64,000 nucleotides of DNA, taken from positions 1 to 64,000 of the forward strand of contig QKMZ01000002.1 of the NCBI GenBank assembly GCA_003242885.1, in the 5' to 3' direction. How positions within the stretch are numbered: the first letter of the stretch is position 1; the number at the start of each line of letters is the position of its first letter. Position numbers and translations under genes: made by a program. This DNA comes from Candidatus Melainabacteria bacterium. GTDB lineage: Bacteria > Cyanobacteriota > Vampirovibrionia > Obscuribacterales > Obscuribacteraceae. A model generated the notes under the pieces. That model saw only the letters and a program-made list of their open reading frames with translations. It was not told where the DNA came from and searched no databases. Shown in pieces: positions 25,623 through 34,464 of the stretch.

Positions 25623-26477
25623 TTAGTCCGCAGTCGCTGCGCTTTCGCTACCGCCTTCGGCAGAGCCTTCCAGCTTGCCGTCGGCAATCGCCTGGCGCAG
25701 CACCTGCATGCCGTGCTTGTATCCCTGCTCGTACATCCACATGCAGCGTTTCGTGCTCAGATTGAACGCGAGTCCGCAGATGTCGTCCGCTTCGTGCGCA
25801 ACGAGGACATGGCGCGTTTCGTCCACTTTGGTGGGCTGTTGCACCACCGGAAGGTAGACTTCGCGCCATTGGAAGTAGGCAGAGATAGGGTCTTGCAGCT
25901 CGAGGCTGAGCCGCGTCGCAAAACCGAGCGCCGAGATGATGGCGGTCGTCTTGCAGAACTCATCGGGGTTGCGGTGGTAAGCCGCGCCGTCGATGAGCAT
26001 TTTGTCGTCGAAGTGCACCGGCAGGAAAACGCCGGGCAGAGCACCGGAAGCGCTCAAGGCGAGGTGCAGCTTGTAGCTGGTGCCCTCGAACAGCACTGCC
26101 TTCTTCGTGCGCGCATCGCAAGCGACAATGCGCAGGCGATCGTTGGGCAGCAAACCGAGATGCTCAACGGTTTCTTCCCACGGCTTCTCGAGGCTCAGGA
26201 AGCTCATTCCGACCAGGAAGCTCTTCATGTCCGGCACCGTGACGGCGCTGGCCAGAAGAAGCGGGTTGCCTGATTTTTCGTGTGCCTCCAAAAAGAGCTT
26301 CAGAATCTGGTCGGAGTTCATGCCGTTCGTGAAGAAGGTGGCGATGATCGCACCCACACTCACGCCCGTCACTTTGTCGACCTTGATGCCAAGCTCTTCG
26401 ATTGCCTTGAGCAGACCGATGTGGAAGTAGCCCTTGACGCCGCCGGCGCCAAAGACCAATTCGACAGATTTGGTCAT
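25623..26477 (-). CDS. patatin-like phospholipase
   Basis: 284 aa. Hallmarks of the patatin family are present: the oxyanion-hole loop GAGGVKG (residues 10-16), the nucleophile elbow GVSVG with Ser40, and the catalytic DGA with Asp163. It would hydrolyse acyl esters of membrane lipids in the cytoplasm or at the inner membrane. The C-terminal 60 residues after WMYEQGYKHG are family-specific and end in an Ala/Glu/Ser-rich tail. GGAG precedes the start. It leads a four-gene operon with two small soluble proteins and a four-helix membrane protein. Patatin effectors occur in anti-phage systems (CapV), but no cyclase or sensor gene is adjacent, so lipid turnover is equally possible. Confidence 0.93.
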   Translation of the reverse strand: MTKSVELVFGAGGVKGYFHIGLLKAIEELGIKVDKVTGVSVGAIIATFFTNGMNSDQILKLFLEAHEKSGNPLLLASAVTVPDMKSFLVGMSFLSLEKPWEETVEHLGLLPNDRLRIVACDARTKKAVLFEGTSYKLHLALSASGALPGVFLPVHFDDKMLIDGAAYHRNPDEFCKTTAIISALGFATRLSLELQDPISAYFQWREVYLPVVQQPTKVDETRHVLVAHEADDICGLAFNLSTKRCMWMYEQGYKHGMQVLRQAIADGKLEGSAEGGSESAATAD

Positions 26478-27140
26478 GACATAGCTCCTGAATACATGCT
26501 CGCCGCACTGTCCTCACGGGGGTTCAGTAGCGCGCGAACGGGTTGCAGATTTCGGCAACATCCGGAGGAAACCGGAATCACCGCATCGATTTCCTCCTTC
26601 GGACCGCATCAGATGCGACCCTACACAACGCAGCTCTTGCGAGTTTGCGCTATGCAATCGACCAAATTCGGCAGCTTCCCAACGACACGTGAATGCCGTT
26701 CATCTCTCTGAAGTAGGTGAAGGAAGTAGCCTTTTGGTTTGATCTGAAGTCTTTTGTTGAGGGGAAATTGAGAGATACTTATGTGGTACTAGAGCTGAAA
26801 GACTAAAGCCTATAAAGTCATGTAAAGTCGTGCTCTTTACATGTCATTACAAGCTTCATAAAGGAAGTTTTTTGGGGTTCTTCGCGGACACAGGCGCCCG
26901 AGATCAAATCGCCTTTGGTCAAGGATGCATTTTTCGCTCGTTTTTCCTGGTAAAAACGACCCTTAATTCTCGACGTAAATCAGCTCGCTCTTGTGCGCTA
27001 GTCTCTAATGTAGAGATCGCACACGTATGCACAGCGTTAGTGCCTTCAATGCCACCGCAAATTTAGCTACACAGCATTCTGAAGGTCCAACGACGAGAAA
27101 AATGGACAGCTGGTACCGTATTTGGTATCGATTGGCTGTC
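26478..27140. other. spacer upstream of the patatin operon
   Basis: About 660 bp. Contains a dyad at 26819-26843 and a GCGCTAGT octamer at 26995-27002 (plus strand), followed by a TCTAAT box. No ORF here has a ribosome site. Confidence 0.5.
26819..26843. promoter_or_regulatory. operator-like dyad CATGTAAAG-N7-CTTTACATG
   Basis: A perfect 9-bp dyad with a 7-bp spacer, about 340 bp upstream of the patatin start, with a partial direct copy (TAAAGTCATGTAAAGTC) overlapping it. The symmetric half-sites suggest a dimeric regulator; no T-run follows. Confidence 0.45.
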
Positions 27141-27371
27141 TTAAACTTCGTGCACTCCGGCTGGATTTAAACTGGACTTTGCCAGGCACTCAAGAACTTT
27201 TGGCAGGTTTTCCTTTTCTAAGAGCTCTAGGGACATTCCGCAAATTGCCGAGCCCAAACCTGGGGGGGTGGGAGTGGGGCGAGCAGCAGTTTTGGTCGGC
27301 TCATTATTTCGCAAAGCTTTCTCGGCGGCGAGCACTTGATGCAAAGTGGGAAACGTCAGAATGGTGCGCAT
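27141..27371 (-). CDS. DUF3343 (putative Se/S carrier-like) protein
   Basis: 76 aa from the ATG at 27369-27371. The longer reading has a non-coding-like N-terminus, and the ribosome site is weak in both cases. The pattern of the family is visible: ILTFPTLHQVLAAEKALRNN, then PTPPGLGSAICGMSLEL with the conserved Cys, and a final helix LPKVLECLAKSS. The length is right for the family. DUF3343 proteins usually travel with TIGR01977 cysteine desulfurase-like enzymes in selenium or sulfur handling; one such enzyme is encoded 3 kb away at 30282 on the other strand. The region also encodes antisense ORFs, which I reject. Confidence 0.55.
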   Translation of the reverse strand: MRTILTFPTLHQVLAAEKALRNNEPTKTAARPTPTPPGLGSAICGMSLELLEKENLPKVLECLAKSSLNPAGVHEV

Positions 27372-27512
27372 TTGAACAGTATTGTTGTCTTTGTGTAAAA
27401 CCGATTCTCCCACCCCTAAAAAAACGTTTCTAAGTGTTAGGTAAGAGGGAAGTAAAAAATGGGGAAAGACTAAAGACCCAAACCGGATCAGCCGTTTCGC
27501 CAAAATTTACTC

Positions 27513-27521
27513 TGTTATACT
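27513..27521 (+). promoter_or_regulatory. extended -10 promoter
   Basis: TGTTATACT fits the extended -10 pattern TGnTATAaT, 25 bp before the ATG of the zinc-ribbon miniprotein at 27547. No -35 consensus is needed for this class, and none is seen. Confidence 0.55.
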
Positions 27522-27546
27522 CGAATTAGAGAGAGGGGTCTTCAAA

Positions 27547-27750
27547 ATGCTTTATTACTTGTGTTCTCGTTGTCAATTTAGAATTCAGGCGAACAAGCAC
27601 ATTTGCCCCACTTGCGGCTACAAAGTTCCGGCGTCGAAGCCCGAACAGACTGAAGAGCAAGCGTCTCCGCGTGCCAACGCGTTGCTGAAAATGCTGGGTC
27701 TGGGCGAAAAGAAAGAAGCTTCGCACGAAAAACCTGCACTTGCTGAATAG
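27547..27750 (+). CDS. zinc-ribbon miniprotein
   Basis: 67 aa. GAGGGG lies ten bases upstream. CSRC (residues 6-9) and CPTC (20-23) form a rubredoxin-like or DZR zinc ribbon. The rest is a short helix (ANALLKMLGLGEKKE) with charged flanks. It is a single-gene unit between an extended -10 promoter and a strong terminator. It probably binds nucleic acid or a protein partner; the function is unknown. Confidence 0.82.
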   Translation: MLYYLCSRCQFRIQANKHICPTCGYKVPASKPEQTEEQASPRANALLKMLGLGEKKEASHEKPALAE

Positions 27751-27785
27751 CATGTAGTTAGCAGTGGTTGCAAAAAAAGTCTTGT

Positions 27786-27814
27786 AAGGCGGTGCATTGC
27801 ATCGCCTTTTTTGA
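27786..27814 (+). terminator. intrinsic terminator of the zinc-ribbon gene
   Basis: AAGGCGGTGC-att-GCATCGCCTT, 10 bp with one G-U pair, followed by TTTTGATT. Related in sequence to the hairpins at 16855 and 56825. Confidence 0.88.
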
Positions 27815-27921
27815 TTCACTTCAATGCCAGATCTTGATTGAGCTGGTGGCTTACGAAATTCGGGCGCCTGCAACGCGCCTTTACGCTTTCTTCCCACGCT
27901 TTCGCCCAAACTTTACCAACC

Positions 27922-30174
27922 CTATTTCCCGTAGAGCTGCTGGTAGGTCCAATAACTGCCGAAGACTTTGCGCACGTAGTCGCGGGTTTCACGGAAGGGG
28001 ATGTTCTCGACAAAGAGATCGAAATCCCCTGATGTATGGCGGCGCATCCAACTGCCTACTGCGCCGGGACCACCGTTATAGCTGGCTACGCCCAGCATAG
28101 CGTTGCCGCCGAAGCGTTGGATGGCGTATGACAGGTAATACGTGCCGAGCTTAATATTCACCTCTGGACGGGTGATATCGCTCTCGCCTGAAAGGGTGAT
28201 GCCGACTTTTTTGGCAGAACCGTATGCGGTGCCCACCAAGAGTTGCATCAAGCCGAGCGCATGCGATCTTGATACTGCAGAAGGCTTATATCTGGACTCT
28301 TCTCGAATTAGAGCGTGAACAAGGAGCGGGTCAACTCCTCTCACTGAGGCATTCTCAGACACATACTGCCCGAATTCCAACGGATACGATTCTTGCCAGA
28401 GGTCGTTCTTAACCGGCTTTCCATCAGCGATTCTGCTTGCTGCTCCGATAGCTTCCATGTTCATTCCCATTTTTGCTAGCAATGCTGATTTGAGAGTTTT
28501 AGGCGCTGATGACGGAAGTAGCTCGACGCATTCGTCCCACTGATTGAGGCGAAACAGTGACATGAAGGTTGGATCGAAAGGAGGCTCAGCTCCCGCTTTT
28601 GTCGTCGGAAGTTCGGGCTCTGGCCAGCGCCAATTCGGTTGAGGATGTTGTCGACCTATCTTCGTCGACCAGCCTGCATCGCCGCCTCCTGGCTTCAATG
28701 CTGCCAGTCTGTGCCGCGCACGATAGCCGTAGTAGTTGCTCGGAAAACGTTCATAAGCAGCTGTATAAGCATTGATCGCCATGCCTTTTTGACCCAGGCG
28801 TTCTTGCAGTTTGCCGATCCAGAATAGCAATCTTGCCGCTTGTCTCGTTTCCGGATATTGGCGTGCCGCATGTGTCCCAATCTGAATCGCAGTTGGATAG
28901 CGTTTTTTATCCCCTGTCTTTGCCTCGTGCCAGAAGAGCCACCATGATGATTCCGCTGCAAATTCCGACGTGGGAAAACGTTTGATGATTTCACGAAAGC
29001 AAGGCAGGCCCTCGTCTCCGTTTGCTCTGATGCCGATGTTCCAGAGAGCTGCGTCCGCATGAACAGGTGCCGCGGCCAGGCAAGCCTTCCATAAATCCAG
29101 GGCTTGCGCTTTTGTTAGTGGGTTACTTAAAAGCGCACCGGCAGCAGAATATGAACGGCTCTGTGGATCATTCTTTATGGCTTGCAGGAGCGTTGCACGC
29201 GCTTCTTCATGCTTGTTCAACCGACTGAGAGCAATTGAGCGGAGGAATAAATTCTTGCCAGGATCGGCTTTGTCCCACGCTTTGAGCGCGGCACTCGAAT
29301 TACCGAAGTTGTAGTAGGCTTTGCCGAGAACATCGTAATCGGCTGGCGTGAGTTGTATTGTTCCTTGCGCTGCGAGGGCTTCTAAACGACCAGCAATTTC
29401 TGGTGCGAAACGGCCGTCAGGAGCGTTTTTTAAATAATCTTTGAATAGAGCAATGGCTTGTTCGGCTGCTTGAGGAGTGGGTGTTGGTGTTGTTTTAAGC
29501 AAGAGGTCGCCGATGTAATAGGAAGAACCGTATGAATACTTGCTTGTGGGCGCTTCCTGCTTTACTGTCTGAAAAAGCTGCATAGCGGCATCGTATTCGC
29601 CTGCTTTGAGAACCGTCTGTCCAAGCGTGTAGTCTGCATATGCTTTATCTTCCGCCGACTTGGCCGTAGATTTGAGAACTCTCAAGCATTCGCGAATTTG
29701 GGCGTCGTCACCTGCCTTTGTTGCTATGTCCAAAAGATGCTTACTTGAGCGTTGACTAAGAGGCGCATATTTTGCGGAGTTTTTAAACAGTCCAACCATG
29801 GTGGTGTAGTTTTCATCCGCCTGTCCGCCCATTGGGGACGGACTCCAATCTTTTTTTAGCAGTTTGGCGAGAACGTAGCTCGCTTCCTGCTTCGTTGTCT
29901 GGCTGACTCCGCCATGGTTGAGCAATTCGTTGATTTTTTCGATCGTTGATTGGCGTGGCTCGCTGTCTAGCTTTTCTACAATCTGATCGAGCGACGGCGC
30001 GCCCGATATTGCCGCTATCGCACTGTACCAGCCGTTTTTGCCATCTCCAGCCCCGCCACCCAAAGCACATCCGGATGCCAGGCATGCCAGCACCACAAGA
30101 GAAAGCGCGCTACCTTTGCGCACTGAAACTTTTCCTGCTTTGAAGGTTTGAGATTGCTTGCGTGAGTTTCGCAT
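27922..30174 (-). CDS. lipoprotein soluble-lytic-transglycosylase-like (Slt) with TPR repeats
   Basis: 750 aa from the ATG at 30172-30174, chosen because GAGG lies six bases upstream and a lipoprotein signal with lipobox LASGC follows. Most of the protein is a superhelix of TPR-like helical pairs, as in Slt70. The final 135 residues are the SLT domain, with the catalytic Glu in ALIREESRY, then SHALGLMQL and ASYNGGPGAVGSW. It cleaves the MurNAc-GlcNAc bond of peptidoglycan with formation of 1,6-anhydro ends, in the periplasm, anchored to a membrane by its lipid. It is divergent from the aminotransferase-like gene at 30282, with about 107 bp for both promoters. Confidence 0.93.
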   Translation of the reverse strand: MRNSRKQSQTFKAGKVSVRKGSALSLVVLACLASGCALGGGAGDGKNGWYSAIAAISGAPSLDQIVEKLDSEPRQSTIEKINELLNHGGVSQTTKQEASYVLAKLLKKDWSPSPMGGQADENYTTMVGLFKNSAKYAPLSQRSSKHLLDIATKAGDDAQIRECLRVLKSTAKSAEDKAYADYTLGQTVLKAGEYDAAMQLFQTVKQEAPTSKYSYGSSYYIGDLLLKTTPTPTPQAAEQAIALFKDYLKNAPDGRFAPEIAGRLEALAAQGTIQLTPADYDVLGKAYYNFGNSSAALKAWDKADPGKNLFLRSIALSRLNKHEEARATLLQAIKNDPQSRSYSAAGALLSNPLTKAQALDLWKACLAAAPVHADAALWNIGIRANGDEGLPCFREIIKRFPTSEFAAESSWWLFWHEAKTGDKKRYPTAIQIGTHAARQYPETRQAARLLFWIGKLQERLGQKGMAINAYTAAYERFPSNYYGYRARHRLAALKPGGGDAGWSTKIGRQHPQPNWRWPEPELPTTKAGAEPPFDPTFMSLFRLNQWDECVELLPSSAPKTLKSALLAKMGMNMEAIGAASRIADGKPVKNDLWQESYPLEFGQYVSENASVRGVDPLLVHALIREESRYKPSAVSRSHALGLMQLLVGTAYGSAKKVGITLSGESDITRPEVNIKLGTYYLSYAIQRFGGNAMLGVASYNGGPGAVGSWMRRHTSGDFDLFVENIPFRETRDYVRKVFGSYWTYQQLYGK

Positions 30175-30281
30175 GCTTGCCTCGCTTGTCAATTCTTCTT
30201 TTGCCTGTTTCTTCAAAGCAGAAGTCTTGGATGAATTTAGAAATGCTAGCATGGCAGTTCTGCACCTTGCTTTGTTGAAAG

Positions 30282-31520
30282 ATGAATCCAGAAGGCGCCA
30301 CCGCTCAGCCCATCTACATGGATAATGCCGCCACCAGCTTCCCCAAGCCGGAGGGGGTATATATTGCTGCCGACCAATATTTTCGCAATGCTGCCAACCC
30401 AGGGCGCGGCGCGCACAAGAGGTCACTGGATTCGGCTCGGCAGATCTTCGAGGTAAGAGAGAAGGTCGCCAAGTTTTTGAAAGTGCGTGATACAGAACGC
30501 CTGATTTTTACCCCGGGGTGTACTTATTCGTTAAATATGGTTTTGCAGGGGCTGGCAAAACCCAATCCAATTACAGGGCAGAGCGCATTTCTGAAACGCG
30601 GCGATGCCGTACTGGTTTCGTCCCTGGAGCACAATTCATTGATGCGCCCGCTTACCAGGCTGGCAGCAGAACTTGACTTGCACGTCGTTCGTCTGCCGTA
30701 TGAGGCGGGAAAGATTTTTTCTGTTGCAGAACTGCGGCGAATGCTGAACGAGGTTCGTCCAAGTTTGGTCGCAACGTTACATGCCAGCAATGTCACCGGC
30801 GAAGCAATTGATATTGGCGCCGTAGCAGCAAGCTGTCATGTGGCTCGCACACCGCTTTTGGTTGATGCTGCGCAAACTGCCGGGCTTGAAAAGCAACATT
30901 TGATCCACCCGGGAATCTCCTTTTGGTGCGCCTCAGCGCATAAGGGATTGTTCGGGCAACCCGGGTTAGGGTTGCTGCATGTCTCCAAAGAATATGATCT
31001 GGAGCCGATTATCTCTGGTGGAACTGGATCGGCTTCCGAAGAATTGACCATGCCAGTTGTCTATCCGGATAGACTGGAGCCGGGTTCTGTTGCTGGTCCT
31101 GCTATTGCAGCTCTTGGCGCAGGTGTTGATTTCATTGAAAGTGTCGGCGCCGATCAGATCCTTCAGCACGAAATCAGGCTGAGCGATGCGTTCATTTCAT
31201 TTTTGAATGCATCTAACAATATTCGCGTCTATTCGCCTGGCAGTGTTAACAACAGTAATTCGATAATCCCGCGTGTCGCCAACGTTTCCTTTGCCGTACC
31301 GGGGATGACGGCTGACCGTGTCGTTGATGCTTTGGACAAAGAATTCAATATTGCGGCGCGCGGAGGTCTTCACTGTGCGGCGGTTGCGCATGAAACACTT
31401 GGGACAACGAAAGAAGGTTTGGTGCGTGTGAGTTTTGGATATTTCAATACAGAAACTCAGGTAAATGAGCTTGCCAGGGCAGTTCACGAGATAAGTCAAC
31501 GATCCGCCGCTACCGCGTGA
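30282..31520 (+). CDS. cysteine desulfurase-like class V aminotransferase (TIGR01977 type)
   Basis: 412 aa. The sequence follows the TIGR01977 subgroup closely: YMDNAATSFPKPEGVY, NPGRGAHKRSLDSARQ, SSLEHNSLMRPL, VDAAQTAG, the PLP lysine K221 in SAHKGLFGQPGLG, and the reactive Cys C365 in RGGLHCAAVAHETLGT. It would take sulfur (or selenium) from cysteine (selenocysteine) to a carrier as an enzyme-bound persulfide. The usual carrier family, DUF3343, is encoded 3 kb away. No iscU or sufE is near, so general Fe-S assembly is unlikely to be its only role. The ATG at 30282 lacks a strong ribosome site. Confidence 0.92.
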   Translation: MNPEGATAQPIYMDNAATSFPKPEGVYIAADQYFRNAANPGRGAHKRSLDSARQIFEVREKVAKFLKVRDTERLIFTPGCTYSLNMVLQGLAKPNPITGQSAFLKRGDAVLVSSLEHNSLMRPLTRLAAELDLHVVRLPYEAGKIFSVAELRRMLNEVRPSLVATLHASNVTGEAIDIGAVAASCHVARTPLLVDAAQTAGLEKQHLIHPGISFWCASAHKGLFGQPGLGLLHVSKEYDLEPIISGGTGSASEELTMPVVYPDRLEPGSVAGPAIAALGAGVDFIESVGADQILQHEIRLSDAFISFLNASNNIRVYSPGSVNNSNSIIPRVANVSFAVPGMTADRVVDALDKEFNIAARGGLHCAAVAHETLGTTKEGLVRVSFGYFNTETQVNELARAVHEISQRSAATA

Positions 31521-31739
31521 TCGTCTTGAAACCGTCAAAATTCTGACTTGCTGTAATTGCAAAGCGGCATGTTTGCTAAGAAGTTCTAACTTACTCGCAA
31601 AAGTGGGAACTTGAATGTCCCTCCTGCGTCACTGGGTTGGTTGTCCCCTACTGGGCGTATATAGACACTCTGAGTCTCATCCTAAGAGGTTTTCTTATGA
31701 CTGACATATTAGGACTGACTCTGCGCCAAGGAAGTGCGT

Positions 31740-32327
31740 ATGAAACGTAAGACGTTCGAAGGAGTCATCGCTAGCGCATCTTGCTTTCTTTCTTTGCAAG
31801 CTATCGCTCCAGCGTTTGCTCAAACAACTATGTTGATGGGCTCAGCCACCCATAACACAGCACCTGTAAAAGCTTCTGCAAGTACCTCTACGGTACGGCT
31901 AAGTCCGCCTCAAACTCCACGCTACGACTACCGCCCAGCGCCGCAACCAGCTCCGCGGACTGTTTATCAAACACGAACAGTATATGTAAAAGACAATAGA
32001 ACTTATTTTCAAAGACATCCTAAGGTCAAAGCTGCAACTATCGGTGCTGGTGTAGGCGCTGGAGCCGGCGCTCTGACCGGACTTGTAACCGGGCGCGGAG
32101 TCCTACGTGGTGGCGCCATTGGTGCCGGTACCGGTGCAGGCGTCGGTTTGGTTCGCTCCAGCACTACTATGAAACGCCATCCTATTATTCGTGATGTTGC
32201 CACAGGCACGCTGGTCGGCGGTGGTCTCGGCTGGGCTGGCTCACGTCGTCGCGGCACTATTGCTAAGACTGCAGGCGTCGGCGCGGCGCTTGGATTGGGC
32301 GTCGGATTGTTCAAGCATCTTCAATAA
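31740..32327 (+). CDS. secreted glycine-zipper protein
   Basis: 195 aa from the ATG at 31740, with AAGGAAG seven bases upstream; a GTG two codons earlier is the alternative. Signal peptide with cleavage near AFAQ (residue 27), a Pro/Thr/Tyr linker, and then two hydrophobic Gly/Ala stretches (about residues 96-135 and 148-195) with GxxxG patterns, as in Rick_17kDa/YMGG outer-membrane proteins. It is probably an envelope protein. It is followed after 12 bp by a TPR lipoprotein, most likely in the same operon. Confidence 0.82.
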   Translation: MKRKTFEGVIASASCFLSLQAIAPAFAQTTMLMGSATHNTAPVKASASTSTVRLSPPQTPRYDYRPAPQPAPRTVYQTRTVYVKDNRTYFQRHPKVKAATIGAGVGAGAGALTGLVTGRGVLRGGAIGAGTGAGVGLVRSSTTMKRHPIIRDVATGTLVGGGLGWAGSRRRGTIAKTAGVGAALGLGVGLFKHLQ

Positions 32328-32339
32328 CGGGTTAATCTC

Positions 32340-33419
32340 ATGTCTATGAAATTTCCTTCGACGTTGGCATTGTTTGTTATCGGTGCCTCTGCAATTGGCT
32401 TTGCAGGCTGTGCTCAACAGAAAGATGCCGTGTCACTTCGAAATGAGGCGCAGCTACTGACTAACAAAGCCGAGTTCTCGCGAGCAGAAGAGTTGCTGCG
32501 CACACAGCTTGCTCATGACGAAAAAGGATATGGGACCGATTCAATTGAAGTCACGCCCAATCTGGACCTGCTCGGCGATCTCTATTTACGAGAAGGTCGT
32601 CTTGGCGAAGCAGAAACAATGTACAAACGATCTGTTGCAATAAAGGAGAAGAACCTCAAGCCATACATGATGGACCTTTCTACAAGTCTGAATGGACTTG
32701 GAAGAACGCTCACAGCACGCGGTCACATGATTCAGGCTCAGCCTGTGTTAGAGCAGGCGATTCAATTGCGCGAGGAAAATGACACCACAAACGGTGTTGC
32801 GATTGCCGATAGTGAAAACAGTCTTGCTTCTTTCTATGTAGGTTCCGGCCATTATGCAGAGGCTGAATCTTTATATAAGCAATCGATCGCGCACTATGAA
32901 AAGTCAATCGGGAAGGGCAGCATGGAAGCTGCCAATGTTCGCAATAACTTGGCTAGCCTATATTACGTTCAACAGAAGTACGATCTGGCTCAGCCTATGT
33001 TCGAGTGGGTCCTTTCCATTTATGAGAGGAACCTGGGTGATTCACATCCCGATGTTGCCAGCGTTTTGAATAATTTGGCCGAATTGCATCGGCATAAAAA
33101 AGAATATGGAGTCGCCGAATCCCAGTACAAACAAGCGATTCAGATTTTTGAAAAACGTCCAGGTGCCGATACTAATCCGTCGCTTGCTTGCATCTTGAAC
33201 AATCAAGCACTTCTATACGCCGCACAGAATCGCAATCTGGATGCCGAGCCCTTGGCGCGGCGTGCTGTGGCGATTTACGAACGCTCTGCCGGCGCATCGC
33301 CGGTTGCGGTGGCTAACGCTCTTCGTACTCACGCAACGATTCTTTCCGCCTGCGGGCGTGCAGAAGAAGCGAAGCAAGTGCAAGAAAAGGCGTCGAGATT
33401 GATCTCGGCCAGTCGCTAA
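32340..33419 (+). CDS. TPR lipoprotein
   Basis: 359 aa. The signal peptide ends in GFAGC (Cys at residue 24), so it is lipid-anchored. Residues 40-350 are TPR pairs of the kinesin-light-chain/TPR_12 kind (AETMYKRSVAIKEKN, AESLYKQSIAHYEKS, AQPMFEWVLSIYERN, AESQYKQAIQIFEKR, DAEPLARRAVAIYERS). Such proteins serve as scaffolds for protein partners. A strong terminator follows. Second gene of an operon with the glycine-zipper protein. Confidence 0.9.
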   Translation: MSMKFPSTLALFVIGASAIGFAGCAQQKDAVSLRNEAQLLTNKAEFSRAEELLRTQLAHDEKGYGTDSIEVTPNLDLLGDLYLREGRLGEAETMYKRSVAIKEKNLKPYMMDLSTSLNGLGRTLTARGHMIQAQPVLEQAIQLREENDTTNGVAIADSENSLASFYVGSGHYAEAESLYKQSIAHYEKSIGKGSMEAANVRNNLASLYYVQQKYDLAQPMFEWVLSIYERNLGDSHPDVASVLNNLAELHRHKKEYGVAESQYKQAIQIFEKRPGADTNPSLACILNNQALLYAAQNRNLDAEPLARRAVAIYERSAGASPVAVANALRTHATILSACGRAEEAKQVQEKASRLISASR

Positions 33420-33450
33420 GTCTCTTCCAACAGTTTCTCCCCACCATCAG

Positions 33451-33487
33451 CAAGCCGTGCATTCAGTGCACGGCTTGTTGACTTTTA
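33451..33487 (+). terminator. intrinsic terminator after the TPR lipoprotein gene
   Basis: CAAGCCGTGCA-ttcag-TGCACGGCTTG, a perfect 11-bp stem followed by TTGACTTTTATGG. The T-run is broken but the stem is strong. Confidence 0.75.
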
Positions 33488-33556
33488 TGGTTAGTTTTGA
33501 ACACCGGCAGGCATGTATTAATTGTGCTCGATTCAAGTCGGTTGGGAAAAAGTGGC

Positions 33557-34339
33557 GTGTTTTTTCGAAACAGAATTGGTGCTTCTGTTCTTTTCCTTGT
33601 CTTCGCGCATGTTGCTGTTTTTCCGTCTTCCGCGACACCTGCTAGTAAGACTCCGGCGCAAGGTGCCAAAACAATTTCAATCAAAAAAACGGCCTCTCCC
33701 AAAGACAACACTGTTTCGGCCAAAAACAAAACACCTTCCTCCAGCGGCAAAACCAAGTGTTGGTTCTTCATGCAGACCAACAAAATTTTCGGGGATTGTG
33801 ATGTTTACGCCTGTCCTCAAGGTTTGAAGATAACTTTCTCAAACCAAAAATGGGCTAACTTAGCTAAACCACCGGATTGGGATTTATTTGTTTTCAATCC
33901 CAAGGCCAAGGTCTACTGCCGAATGCCCCTCAAAGACTGGCGCGCGCGTAAATTGGGGATGTCGTTTGTCAGAAATTTGAAGCCTGTCGGCAAAGAAGAG
34001 ACCATTGCAGGCATGAGGACTAAGATCTATGACGCCAAGCCGCTCGACCAAGAAAGGCGGTCGACCAGAATTTTTATGGTGGAGAATCTTGGACTGCCCA
34101 GGCAAGTCAGCGTAATTCTTTGCGGTAATGACGCTATACCAGAAATGAAAGGTGTTCCATTTCGCGTGCAGCATTATGGTGGGGATGCGGCAGGCAAAAC
34201 CATAGAGACACATGTGGCTAAAGAAGTTCATGTACCGGCCGGTTTTTTCGACGTGCCAAGTGGTTTTCGGCTGGTGAAGAAACCTGAGGATGTAATCACC
34301 GGGGGAATTTCCGACATCATCGAGGAGATGGCTCGGTAA
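33557..34339 (+). CDS. exported protein of unknown function
   Basis: 260 aa from the GTG at 33557, preferred because GGGAAA lies upstream and a clean signal peptide follows (MFFRNRIGASVLFLVFAHVA). A TTG at 33497 would add 20 residues. After a Lys/Ser/Thr-rich linker (residues 30-70), the mature domain has CWFFMQTNKIFGDCDVYAC, WDLFVFNPKAKVYCRMPLKDW and a series of strands ending in FFDVPSGFRLVKKPEDV. This resembles DUF4412/LolA-like domains, where a protein measures or binds a ligand, but I cannot name it firmly. It is a single gene between the terminator at 33451 and the kinase gene. Confidence 0.78.
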   Translation: MFFRNRIGASVLFLVFAHVAVFPSSATPASKTPAQGAKTISIKKTASPKDNTVSAKNKTPSSSGKTKCWFFMQTNKIFGDCDVYACPQGLKITFSNQKWANLAKPPDWDLFVFNPKAKVYCRMPLKDWRARKLGMSFVRNLKPVGKEETIAGMRTKIYDAKPLDQERRSTRIFMVENLGLPRQVSVILCGNDAIPEMKGVPFRVQHYGGDAAGKTIETHVAKEVHVPAGFFDVPSGFRLVKKPEDVITGGISDIIEEMAR

Positions 34340-34464
34340 GTTTGAGCGCGATTTGTGTCTGATATTCTGCCTTGTTTCCCCCGTTCTAAAACAAGCATCT
34401 ATCGCCGGAAAGTTGGGCAGGCAGGGTATAAAGACCTCGTCTCCGGCGTGCGACTAGAGTATCT

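Noticed and set aside
27122..27433. Plus-strand ORF opposite the DUF3343 gene
   Set aside because: The opposite strand gives a recognisable family; this frame gives none.
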